A DNA stretch of 64,000 nucleotides from Glandiceps talaboti (taxonomy: Eukaryota; Hemichordata; Enteropneusta; Spengelidae), in the NCBI RefSeq assembly GCF_964340395.1, contig NC_135568.1:17196276-17260275 (forward strand). Reading direction: 5' to 3'. Below, in pieces: positions 34,401 through 47,900 of this stretch (within the stretch, counting starts at the first letter, position 1; every line of letters starts with the position of its first letter). A program made the translations under genes and the position numbers. A model generated the notes under the pieces. That model was not told the origin of the DNA and made no database searches. It was given only the letters and a program-made list of their open reading frames with translations.

Positions 34401-35104
34401 TGTCAGTGAGAATGTGCCCTCATTATTTGGCCAACACTTCATAAAGTAAGATGTTTACATTCTCGCAAACCAGAGTTATTATTTCTACCACTACCCAGTG
34501 GGAGGCTTGTTAAGAACGTTGCCGTAAAACAGGCTGTGGTTTGCAACAATAGATATTTAATTCATATGATATTTGAATTTAAGCATATTTGGAGAGGATA
34601 TAGTTGAAATCCACAAGCACAAAGGTTTAACCTACCCATAGTATTAATAAATTAGATTGTTTTTCCAAACTCTTGCTACAATTTGTGCATTTTATTATGT
34701 AACGTTGTTTGCTACCATGTATACTTTATACATTAGTTGCATCAACAGTTCAAAACTATACATTGTAATATTAGGATTGTGTGACACAGAAATATACGAA
34801 ATGTGTACAACAGTCAATGAATCTTGTTTCACCCTATATGTTCAATCATGTCAAATGAAATTTATTACACAAAGTAACATATACACAGAGTTTTGAAGTA
34901 TAAAGTTGTAAGCTGAGATACCAATAATAACGCCAACAATGTGTTCTTTTAGTTTGTTAGTTGCCAATAGAGAAACTCAAGAAATGTATTAAATCTTTGA
35001 CACAGAAAATGTTTTAAATTTTTAAATTCTATCTTTATGTGAAATATTGTGAGACGTGCAACTTGCAATGCAAAAGTTGGTGTCGTCTTTTTTCTAATGT
35101 TATT

Positions 35105-35310
35105 TACAGCTTTGTAAGCAGTCGGATGCTAGGGAGACTTTGTAATCAGTCAGATGCTAGGGAGACTTTGTAATCAGTCAGATGTTTTGGAGACTTTGTA
35201 ATCAGTCAGATGCTAGGGAGACTTTGTAATCAGTCAGATGCTAGGGAGACTTTGTAATCAGTCAGATGTTAGGGAGACTTTGTAATCAGTCAGATGTTAT
35301 GGAGACTTTT
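35105..35310. repeat. 28-bp tandem repeat, about 7 copies
   Basis: Units of AGACTTTGTAATCAGTC then AGATGCTAGGG. Only the bases around GCTAGGG vary. Confidence 0.92.
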
Positions 35311-35580
35311 ATATTGGAAATATAGTGGTGGCCAATTGCCTTGAAAAGTGGTGTTTTTGTGGGTTTATACTAGTCCTATGAATGTCAAAATGTACCTTTT
35401 TCTTTCTTTTAGGGGTGTCTATATGTCCGAAATAAAGGTACCTTTACACCATATAAATTTGTGTATACTCGGGTTCTTTTTTTGGCAATCCTAAGGATGC
35501 CTTGTATAACTCCACAGTGTTTGACATTGAATTCAAAGTAGTACATATCATATAGCATAGTGGCATGCATTCTAATCAAC

Positions 35581-35586
35581 TTTATT
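35581..35586 (-). promoter_or_regulatory. Candidate poly(A) signal for the adhesion GPCR
   Basis: AATAAA on the minus strand, about 265 bp downstream of the GPCR stop codon. Chance occurrence is possible in AT-rich DNA. Confidence 0.4.
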
Positions 35587-35589
35587 TTT

Positions 35590-35770
35590 GTGTCGTACCC
35601 AAAAAATCAAAGTTCTCGAATATTAAAATCACGATTTCACCATTGCTATAATAGAGAGAGTGAGAATAGACCTCTAATTGACACATACAATGTCGAATTA
35701 TTGATATTTTAACAATTTTGGTTATTCTATTGTTGGTTTTCTGATGAAAAAAATAGGTTACCCCAGTCAC
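35590..35770. repeat. Interspersed repeat D, copy 1
   Basis: ATTGACACATACAATGTC, TATTTTAACAATTTTGG and TTTTCTGATGA resemble 57550-57715 and 62755-62900. Present near the GPCR 3' end. Confidence 0.6.
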
Positions 35771-35850
35771 AGCTAATGCAAGTTCAAAAGTAAAATACTA
35801 TAACACTATTAACAGGTTGTGAGAATTGTAAATTATAATGACACATTGTG

Positions 35851-35904
35851 TTATGGCTGATGTGATGGTCCTGCTACCGGTGTCATTGGTATATTAATTG
35901 TAGC
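35851..35904 (-). CDS. aGPCR terminal exon
   Basis: After a ttgcag acceptor, 17 codons ([17 protein letters not shown]) and a TAA stop continue the phase-0 frame from the exon at 36781-36915. This is the cytoplasmic C-terminus. Confidence 0.8.
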   Translation of the reverse strand, partial: ATINIPMTPVAGPSHQP

Positions 35905-38900
35905 CTGCAAAGAGAAAAGAAAGAAATGATTGTATTTTGATTTGTATGGTTGTCATAACCCTGTATTTATTTATTCTATTTGGCAAACAGATTTTCACAC
36001 AACTGATCAGAAAAGGGTTACCATGTTACTGATAGTAAAGATGTTAAACCCAAAAGAGTAAATATGGGCGAAAATGATCGTGTCTTGCTGAAATTTGGGA
36101 TATTTGACGAAACAAATGGTTTATGGTCGTTTTGACCCCATTCCTGGGGAAGGATTAATTTTGACCTAAATGAAATATGTTGGTGTGTTCATCATATTTT
36201 ACTAGAGAAGGATTAAAACTTCATCTTGGGTCATTTCTAATCAAAAAGCTTGACATTAATTGTATATCAACAAGATCAGTGTCTTTGATTTGACTTAATA
36301 AGTTGAGACAAACCAAAGACAAAAACATAGTTTGTAATACTTTGGTGGACAATGCTTAGACTTACTAAAGTCAGTGAGGTTGTTGAAATTTGATATCAAT
36401 GAACTGACAGGGTAGAAATTTTGCCATTTATGAATAAGAATAGCCACTAATTTTGGCGGTAAATTTTAAAACAGGAGATATGATTAATTTAGGCGGGAAA
36501 CGTAACATTAGCAGACGACAAGATTGGAGACTTTTGAGATTCTATGGAAACCAACCCCTTGAAGCACAGCACAGGAACAATTCTATTATACGAATACTTA
36601 CTTGGATATTTGTCAATGACCTATGAATATCGTCATGTACTTGAATATAGAGTTTACAAATGCGCAGTATTGGAAAATTAGTTTTCCTTGCAGAGGGAGC
36701 AAGTCTGGACTCGGCTACTAGGAACATTTTCAGAATCAAGTTCTGATTTACTCCGTCTGCAAGCAGGACTATGAACTTACCTCCCCCTTTCCTTTGGGGT
36801 CAGGTCCTAGTTCATTCCTTAAGGCATTCCGTTGAGCAACCAGTATCTTAAACTGCTTCAATGTCTCCTTTTCTTCCCGAGTTCCACACATATTTATACG
36901 GAGAGCTTGCAACAACTGACAAAATTGAACATACACAGCTATTACTTATCCAACACACGATGAATGGTTCTGTTAATATTGTGGTTGGAACACGATAGCT
37001 ACTGCTAATAATATTATAACTGCACTAACATCTTCAGTACAGCTAAGAGCGGAAGCAGCTTTCCACCAAAATCTAATCAAGTGGGCATTGCCCTAAATGT
37101 TCGTTTGAACCCATAATTATTATTGATGTCTTGCTAATTTGACGGAGAGGAAAAGGTAACATCCGTTGAACCTTCACAGGGTATAGAGTTAATATTGTTT
37201 GACCTGTCTGCTATATAAATTCTCTAAGTATGTTTTGAAACAAGTATCTCCTACTATGCACTTCAGATACATGTATTTAGCACATTCCATACACTGTATC
37301 CATCATTATTCATTCAATAACGACAACACCCCCTCCCCCCCCCCCCGAAAAAAATACACAAACAAACATTGTAATCAAAATTCACGCTTCCCCTCTTGGA
37401 TATTTGACATTCGTGTTTTAACTTTGAAATTTCTACGGTTATTCTTTCAAACTTGAGTATTCGTTTCTGATATTTATCCTCCTAACTGACAAATGTCTTT
37501 AACATAGATATGATATAGTTTGCATTTATATCTGTGTCTGTGCATCTGTATTTGTGTTCTTGTGTATTCCCACACCTCGATGAAATGAATAAAAGAATGG
37601 TTTGCAGTTTATCGACATTCGGTAGATTATTCTACTCCTTGCTTACAGGTTGTGTACAGAAATAATATATATACCAGAATTACTCACCTCTTCGTTTGTC
37701 CCACATACACTAAGATATACAACTGAGCCCTGAAATAAAAGGAAAATTAGTACTCAGATGAAATTACAATTTTAGATGGAGCCATCAATGAATATACTGT
37801 TGGTTGACTGATCTATTTAAAAATAATACCGCAGTTACAGCGAGTGCCGGTTGAACAGTAATCTTGCCAACGACTAGCATACAAACTCATGTACTATAAA
37901 AACCAAATACTAGTAAGTCGTATCATAGATTTGGAGGTCACTGCAGGGCCTATATGGCAATACTAAAGATAAAAGTTTAAGAAATAGTTTCCGAATTTAG
38001 AGCTAATCCTTTTTTTATTTTTACACAGTGTACAAGTGGAGATAGAAATAGAAGAAAAATCACTATGCATGTGATTTTCTGCTTCAAATGTAGCGAATAT
38101 AAATTTACCATCACAAAAATAGAACCCGAAAATAGGTATTCCATGAGCAATGTCTTCTCAGTCAAGAGCGCCACCTGTACCACCCATGTAACTGTAACCG
38201 CGATGTATATAGACATCGCACCGGACGTTTCTTCTCTGGAACAGAAACAGAGATGAGCGTATTATAAGTAAAATAGGAAACTTTGTTTGCAGTTTTATCC
38301 AGTGATAAATTGTTAGTCTAAGTAAGTGGTTCCTATGTATATATATTGAGTAGGTTTGCTCTAATCCAAAATTAAATGAATCTATTAAATGTATAAAGCT
38401 CTGTTCTGTTCAGTTGCACTGAATGGTTAGACCATATACCATATGCTTTGTTAAGGCCAAATAGCAAAATAATGTGTTTCCGATAATTCTACAAATAACC
38501 TGATGACTGGCCTTAGTTTAAGCCGCCGACCCTAAACATTATCTACATGCAGAAAGGTAAAATTATGACAATTTACTTATATTTCCATGTAGATTTCCTT
38601 GCCAAAGTATCTTTGGTCACTTATTAAAATTCACATTCCAGAGAAAAATTAAACGATGTAATTTCAGCCTATAACAACACAGTATGCATATTGTGTGTGT
38701 CTACTTCACATAATTGTCTCCATTTAAATTTACTTATTTTACACTTCATCAACTGTTATGAAAGTATTGTGACCAACGAGTACTTTGCCTTTTTAAAACA
38801 AAAATAAAATAGAATAAAATAAAATAGAATTCCAATATACCTACGCTATTTTCTGACACCATGTTATCGGAAACAACCCTTTTTTTCCTTTATAAGTAAT

Positions 38901-41900
38901 TGGGTTTTCAGTTTTAGTCTAAGTCTAAGAGGTTATCAGTGCATGGCTTTGCTTCTCCTTTTAGCCAGAGAAAGCATCTTGACTATAACTAGGGGCCTAA
39001 CGGATGTCTGGATGAAGTGAGTTCCGAGGTTTTTGAGTATATATATAACATGCAAGATTGTGCAACTTCCGTAGGTAATTTGTGTGTATCAAATTATTGA
39101 TAGCAGTGTCTTGTTTGAAGATGTTGAGTACAACACTGGGGTCGAATGATGAAAATCATTGCATATATTAGAGTAATATTTCACCAATAAAAAGGCTTCA
39201 AGTTATTTTCATAAAGTTTCTGTTAAATCTTTCACATACTACTAAATATTCTTACTCAATTTCTTCAAGTTCAAATGTCGTCAGCTCCTGCTCAACAGGA
39301 AATATAGCATACCAACAGGTCAAGACCAGCAGTATAATGCCTGTCACCTATCAGTTCAAAAGAGATAATAGTGACGTCATCACATAGGGAAGATGTATAT
39401 ACCTCATACACAGTGTGTGTAGCCACCTGTTGCCTCGTGGGACTTCAGACATGTATATGCATTAGATGAACAATAAATATTCATGACTTTATCTGATGGT
39501 TATAATCACTAAGGAGACATGAATATTCAGTTTTCATCTAATCTGGCAAGTGCGCGAAATTTATGTGATGTAAGATCATGACATCCATCTCCAAATCTCA
39601 AAGTTTACGAAAATGCCATTTTTTCATGTAGTGGTGCACATGTTTACTACAAACATGCAGCTTTCTCTCCCCCCTCAAAAAAAACCCAAAAAAACAGGCA
39701 AGCCATGTTGTGCCTTTCTAAAATTGAGTATTTATATATCTGTTGCTTAACACATAACGGATCACCACGTTCCCATATAAACTGTGCAAGACTGGCACCT
39801 CCAGTTTGATTTCAAGGCTAAATTATAATATTGACATGAGATTTAAAAAAAGTATTTATCATAATTAAGTAAGCACGGGTTTAATCAACATGACAGACTT
39901 ACCAGTGCATACAAAAGTGCGATGACACTTGGTGCATAAAGCATTGTTCCCTCAAGTTTCTGTAGACATCTATAATAGGATATATGTAAACATCAATAGA
40001 AGATGGGCAAAATTTCAAAGAGAAAAGTATCCGTTTGCCCTAATTACACTGGGTAAATGCACGAATTTATACATATGGATAAAGAAGATGCAAAGTATGG
40101 AATTGAGTTTCATGTAAAATAATGTATAGAGTGTGAGTTTTTGTTTGTTGTTTTGGTGTTGTTGTTTTTTTTGGGTTTTTTTGTTTGTTTGTTTTTTGTT
40201 AGTTTTTTTTTTGTTTTTTTTTTTTGTTTTTTGTTGTGTTTTTTTGGGGGGGGGGTTATAGCAAAGGATGCCTTGTGAATTCATGTTATTTTGATAAAGC
40301 AAACTCATATGATACATGTGATACAATGTGTTGGTTTTATTCACTTTCACTTATCAGCATCGATCCGAACTTAGGCGGACGTGACTTATGAGACTTGTTA
40401 GGCAACTTATTATAATAACAATAGAAGTAGTGAACAATATGTTTAACGGAAATTGCCTTGCAAGTCTTATACATTGTTCTTCAATTTCGATCTGTGTTGG
40501 GATCGATGCCAACTCAGTGCTGATAATATTATAAATACGAGAACGTGAAACCAACACATTTATCTAAATGAACACCAATTTGTTATTAAACATCATGAAT
40601 TAACAAATAGCCTTCCCCTATTACTTCACATGATTTAATATAAAAAATACGTAACAAAATCCTGATTAAAAGGAATTCCATTGACACAATGCAACAAACA
40701 ATGCAGTTATCATGAACAGCACCTTTCAAAACTATTGTTTTTTCATATATGAATATGGAACAAGCATTAATAAACAAAATTGTAATCTGCACACCAAGTT
40801 AAATTAAAATACTAGTATTCAACAAAGAACAAAAATATGCAAATATAAGCAAATTTATTTACATACTTGGTGTCGTCATTGTGTGTAAATTCAGGTAGGT
40901 GTAAATACAGTATCGCCATGATAATCACAGGAACAGTCCATCCGACGATGAAATACATGACTCTATAAAGGGTAATATTAATTATCACATTTTAGTAAAG
41001 AAAAGAACCGAACATTCTCTGTTTTCATAAAGTTAATGCTGGTATTTTATTTCTGTATTTACTGTTTTTAATGTGCAAGTTTGAGTAAAAATGGATAGAA
41101 GTGCGCCCCCAAGGCGGTCATCTTGATCATTCTCACCAACGTCGTTGTACAGATTAGTAAATTAATATTCGATACCTATCGATGTGGTCGCATCCACCAC
41201 AATCAAACATAATGGTTATTACTTGATACTGAATCAAATCATTTGAATCTCGATTACAGTCATATCTATTGTGTAGTGAATAGTTTGCAGCAAGATTCAG
41301 TGTGAATCACATGCAGTTCGTATGTGACGTAGGTACTCTTAAAATAACACCTTGAGTTTATAATTGTATTTATACCTCCATGATATTACCGATAGAGCCA
41401 CGTGATCAAACTTGGCATCTACATTAGTGTAAACGGTATATACCATGTTTGAGGAATTTATAAATTCCACAGAAGTGTGTCCTCGGTTACCATGGTTACA
41501 ATTCATAATGTAGTAACCAACCGATAATGTATCAACCCGATATTGTATAGTAAAAGATTATCGATATTATCTCAAATTCGACCCATAATGTACCAATTAA
41601 ATTATAATTTTTATTGTATCAATGCATACGTTAAACAGGTTAACACGTTGTTGAGGAACTGTTTGGTCATATTCCGGCTGGAATGGTACTACCGTAGAGG
41701 GCAGTCAAGCGAAATGCATTCTAATGACGCTTTTATAGTCAAACACGGAAATAACCTTTTCACCCAAATCTTTGTAAGCTATGTTATTTACCCACGTACA
41801 CATATTTTGACGTCGCCATCATGGCCAGTGAGGAGTCCCGCTTTCTCGAACAAATAAACGAGAATTTTCTCGTTTGTGGTATTTGTTCAGAGAGATATAA

Positions 41901-44900
41901 AAATGCCAAACTACTGTCGTGTCTTCACAGTTTCTGTGAACCGTGCCTTTCAAAGCTCGTCGAAGGGGACAGTCTTGTTTGCCCAAATTGCCGTCGGACC
42001 CACCAAGTCCCATCTGTAGGGGCGTCAGGGCTTGCTGGGAACACCTTTGTGAATCAGCTGGTGGAGCAGTTCAAACAACGAGAAGAGAAGTCTGTAAATG
42101 TAGGGAAATGTGAAGGTTGTCAAGAGGGAACTGTCACTCAAAGGTGTACAGACTGTGCTATCAACTTCTGTATCATATGTGCTAAGGCACACAGGTACGT
42201 ACCACTAACAAGATCTCATCGACTTTTAGCCATTGCTGAATACGAGATAACAAAGTCCAAAGACCCTTCCTCGGTCCAACGCCCAACCTATTGCAGTAAG
42301 CACCCTGACAACCAGCTCAAATTCTACTGTGATACGTGTGAGGGGCCAATTTGTCTGGAATGTACAGCAATCGATCATCCTCGTCCAGAACACAAATACA
42401 GATACCTGGACGAAGCAGCCGCTGACTACACGAAAGAAGTGACGACAATGATTCAAGACCTGAAAACGAAAGAAGCCGAAGCTAGCGACAGCAAATCAGA
42501 GGTGGAAAAAATGGCGGATTCACTGGAACAACGTTACCAAGAAGAAGAAGTGAAAGTAAAAGACCATATAGACAAAACCATCGAAGAAACAACGCGTAAG
42601 ATACAAGACAATGGTAAAGAGTTGTTGGGAGAGATGAAAGCGGAATACGATCGAAGAAGAACGAACTTACAGGCACAACTGAAAGAAATTGAGTGTATTG
42701 AAAGCGATTTGACAAATTCTCGGGAATTTGCTGAAAATATCATGCATTATGGAAATGCTTCACAATTGATGACTGCTAGGAAGGGTATGACGTCACAAAT
42801 ACAGGAAGTGATGACGTTGGAGACAAAATGTTCACCAACAGAGGATGACTACATGGAATTCCACCCCATAGACGACTTCTGTACAGCGAAGATGTTAGGG
42901 ACGATAACGATGCAGACGACACAATACAAATTACTCGACATTCCGGAGTTCGTCAGAGTAAAAGAGGACTTAACTTTCAAAGTTAGCACAGAGCAACCGA
43001 CTAAGAAGAAAGATGTTACTGCAGTGCAAGACGTCAGAGCTGAGATGAAGACACCGGATAAGAAGACACAAGACATGACAGTAAGAGACAATAAAGATGG
43101 AACATTCTCATTGAAGAGTCAGACACAGATAGAGGGAGATCACCAACTGTCAGTGTCAGTTTGTAAGAAACCACTACATGGGTCACCTGTCAATGTCAAG
43201 GTCATTCCACAGAAAGGGTTGGTACGTAAATTTGGAGGGAAGGGATCAGGGCAAGGAGAGATAGATATGCCTTGGGGGGTAACCATGACAAAAAGTGGGA
43301 GTGTGATAGTGAATGAGGAGAAAAACTACAGAATGCAGCTATTCAGTTTACAAGGGCAACACCAACGGTTTATTCAGTTTACTAACTTTCCAAGTTCGTA
43401 CCTTCCAATATATTCAGTAATTTCAGATGAAGGATTAATTTTCACAGCAGACTATTGTAATAATCGGGTAGTTGTCTGCGATGAAAATGGTAAACTAATA
43501 CGACACTTTGGTGAAGATAAACTGGAACAACCATTTGGTGTTGCTCTGAGTGCAAGCAATCATAGAGTGTATGTTTCAGATAGGTCTTTAAGTTGTGTAT
43601 TAATTTACACACAAGATGGCGACTTCATAAAGTCATTTGGAGACGAGACAAGAGGCGATGGCAAGTTGTTGTGCCCATATGACATCGTCATTTCTAGCAT
43701 CACCGGGAATGTGTATGTGTCTGATTACGAGAGTCATACTGTCAAGGTGTACAGTGATGATGGTGATTATCTGTATTCCATTGGTTGCCAGGGGAGTGGT
43801 GATGGTCAGCTGAATAACCCAACAGGCCTAACTACAGACAAGCATGATAATGTGTATGTCTGTGATTATGGCAATAACCGAGTACAGAAATTCAACTCAC
43901 TGGGTAAATTCATCAATGTGGTTGATTGTGGTACAGATCCACTGAGTCGTCCTGTTGGAGTCTGCGTAACCGACGAGGAACCATTTGGAAAAGTAATCGT
44001 CGCAGAGCAGAATGCAAACTACATCAGGGTGATAAATCAGTGAAGGAAAATAACAGTAACATGTACATCTTTGACAGGAATGTATGCAAGACAAATGAAT
44101 GTTTTAGTCTCAGACAGCAAACATAGAGTTATCTTTGATCTCGCCACAACTAAAGAGATATAACGATTTACTAGTAGTATCAGCATACCAAGATTTAAAT
44201 ACAGTAACTCTACAATTGTCAGCATGGTTTATACAAGAAAGACCAGAAATCATTCAATAATCTTAGTTACGCCTAAAGTTGGTTTATAACTGTTATTTAT
44301 TTTCAAATATGTGACGTCATGAATGCAAGGTTTAGATTTAATATTGTAATTTCCTCATAGCAGTGATCTATCATATCAAATGGACATTCACACCAGTCAA
44401 TTTCTTAGTTATATACCTTTTCAAAGAACTTTCATCAATCTGAATTTTATGTATTATAAATGATGTTTGATTTGATACATATTGATTTTGCAATTGCCAG
44501 CATTATTATACTTAACTTTATTTAATCGTTTTGAGAGTCTTTGATGTAATTAAAGCTGTCTCTGTTAGAGATTCTTTTGGAAATACAATATATAGTATTT
44601 TCGTCACATTTCTATTGCAAATTGAGCAACGTGAGCAACACATGTACAATTATACATGGTGACACATAAAGCTCATATTACAAAACAGACAAAGGCAAAC
44701 AAAAATAAACAAACTAACAAAATATACACATTCAAGTAAAACAAATACCACAAACACACTGATAACTATGTATATCTGACATTGTATATTCATGTATAGA
44801 CAAAGTAACATATTAGTAGACTGGTAAATTGTGTTCATGTACAAGAAGACATTTTAGTAACTACTTATTTTTACTAATTACCAGATATTTACATTGTGTT

Positions 44901-47900
44901 CATGGAGAACACAATGTTCAAGAAGAAATTTTAGGCACTACTTGCTTTTGTATTTTTGTTCTCAAGCGAAATAAGTGAAAAGAAGTCTTTAGTGAAATAT
45001 TTTAGGTTTAACGTATACTGTAGCTGGTACTTTATCAGGATGTTGGAGTCTGCATAACTGACGAGGAACGAACAATCATTTTATCCCCAAAATGCTCGCT
45101 GCGGCTTTTTCTAAATGTACAATTTAATTATGTTTACTAATGTGTCTTTTTTCACAGGAAATACTTTAAAATTGACCAGTGAACATGTTTAAATTGACCA
45201 GTGCACATGTTTAAATTTATAACGAGCCATGTCACGTGTATGTCACTTGTTTGTCTTAATTTCTATCCTTGATGATACATGTATAACATTACAATGTAAG
45301 TTCGTGAAAATCACATTGGTGAAAAATAAAACTAATACAATGTAATTGACTTGACGTGTCATGATTGTACTGGTTTATCTACTCAGATATTATTCCCCAA
45401 TATTTCTTTTCGTTCAGCCAAGGACAATACGAGTGACCTAAGGGGGCTTTGTCACTACGAGTCGATAGACGAGTATTTTCCGGTTGAATGAAGAAAAGTA
45501 TTGGGGAATTATATAATTATATCTCCTCAAAAATCGAGAAAGATAGTTGCAATCTAGAACGTTTTGTCTCGAACCAGTGACGTAGATACGGTTTGTCATG
45601 ACGTAGAACGCCCAGGGTATATAATCCATATTTTCTGTTCAAAGACAATATCTTGCCTTGTGCATGGTATTATGTCAGTTACCATGACTATTTTTTCACT
45701 TTGATTTGGAGATGACAAGTGATCTAGATCTGTTAGACATACTATGATATTAATCACTCGTAGATGTCATAACTGTCATGGCTAATTACAGTTTAATTAA
45801 TCACACAGTGTTAATTAAATACAGCATTTAACAAAAGAGAAGTGTTTGACGTCGTCACACGAGTGAATACACCCTACCAGTTATATATAATCATATCAGT
45901 AGAAATAACTCACATAAACTATGTTGCCTGACATATCGATCACATTCCTTCACCAAAACTCCATACTGTTATACGAAGACCCTCGAAACTGTCTGCCGTA
46001 CGGCATCTCACTTCTCCTTGTTTCCTCATATGGGCTATGGACCCCAGTCCTCATGGGTTCGCCAGAAGACTGTATGTATATTATACCATGGACTACCATG
46101 ATTATAAACATACGATCATATTGCAAGTTGGGGTTTGAGGACAACATGATTGTTATTGAGGGTACCCTATAAAGCTAAATTACTGTACAAACTCATAATC
46201 GTGTTGTGTTCAGCAATAGAAGTGCTCTTCACAACAGTCTCAACTTGCCAAATGGTCATACATGTATCTTTGATCATTAACAATGTATGTTATGTACAGT
46301 CTTCTGGCGATCACTGACTGTTTTAGCTGTTACCACAGGAATATATATAGTTAATTTTGCTCGCGATTTTCCGGATTTCTAACATTATTTTCTTATTTTC
46401 TCTATATTTCAAATAAAGTTTTGAATATTGCCATCATAAGTATTGTTCACTCTCACTGTTTTTTTCCGATTTCCTACTGTTAGCAATCTTATCAGAGTTG
46501 ATCAACTTTGCATTTAAATTAGGAGATTGCTAATCTAATCCTTGAACAAACTCACGGGTTATTTGTCCAATTAACACATTGCGCATGCGCAGTGAATGTA
46601 ACATCTTCTGATATTGATCATTTTCATTGTCATTAAATACGTCGGGTTTCTACCGTTATCGGTTGTTTACTACGATATCAGTGTAACAAACCTTTCAATG
46701 TGCAACAAGAATAATCTCGAAAGCTTATCTATTACATTGTAACTAATGCCTTTGACCATTTGAGACAATATTGGGTTTGGGGAAAAAAATAAGTTAAATA
46801 TTCCATACTTGTTGATTCTTCGAGTTACTATGTAGTATTTTAACTTGAAGAACAATTGAATGTTGTTGATGAACAGCCAGATAAAGTTACTCATAAATGC
46901 CATATACCATAAACTGTGGATTATTTGGCAATTTACCTGAAAAAATACAAAACACAAAATCGGTCGTCAAAATATTCAAACACTGCAGACTTGATCTTTA
47001 TTTGAAAGTAACATTCAGTAAAATAAACTAGAAACACGGAGTTCCATCACCAATGCAGAGCGTATCAACAAATTAAACCAGCAGATCAGAGCATATTGTG
47101 TCTCGGACGGTGCCGTACATACAGAGGCATGTGGCCATGGGTTGCGAGGATGCCTCTTCACCGTGCATCTCGAATGGTGCCGTAAAAAGCTTAAGGCCAG
47201 GGGTGTTACGATGATGTACATAAGTAGAGGAACATATCACAAAGTAATGGACCGAGATTTTATAGTTCTTATAATCTCTACAAACTTTAGCTTAAAGAAA
47301 GTCTGTTCCTGGTCCTTTTGAAGTAAAAAGAAATGTTAGTGTTCACCGTCTTGTCGTCAAGTAAAATGCCAATGTTTTACATGTATTTAATTTGAACTGA
47401 TAACAGAGTTATGTTTTCTTGAACGACTCAAAATAACAGCAAACGTTTTGAGGATTTTTATTTCCGATGGTCACATTCATTTTGTCGAGTCTCTGGAACT
47501 GAATGAATGCGTAAGCTTACGCATAGATGAGAGTATATACGACATAAATCATATGGATATTATGTTGCTGCAATTCGTATACAAACAACTTTTACCAATC
47601 TCTTATCTATCTTTATTTCATCATGTAAACTTCATCGTCATTTTTCATATTTAAAGTTTCACTGTTTTTCTAGGTTAAACTGATACTAAGGTCTTTTGGC
47701 GTTATCAAAGTTAGCACACAATGTCTCTTTACCTTGGACTGTCCTTTGGTGAGATTCAAAATCACAGTCAGTGGAAAAAGGATAAAAGAAATGATCGTAT
47801 TCCCTATGACAAAATATCGATCAGTTCCAACTCTGTAAGATAAACAGAAAATCTATGTCATTGATGGTATTTCACCAAAATTTTAGAATATTTCAGTCAA

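Larger units (their letters stand above)
28565..35850. other. Intergenic gap between convergent genes
   Basis: No exon recognised. It holds the 3' UTR of the ANKIB1-like gene, repeat C with its hairpin, a GT tract (30605-30631), a 54-bp minisatellite, a 28-bp tandem repeat and the presumed GPCR 3' UTR. Confidence 0.65.

Noticed and set aside
40015-40350. Lys/Gln/Asn-rich minus-strand frame of 111 codons
   Set aside because: Translation of a T/G low-complexity tract.
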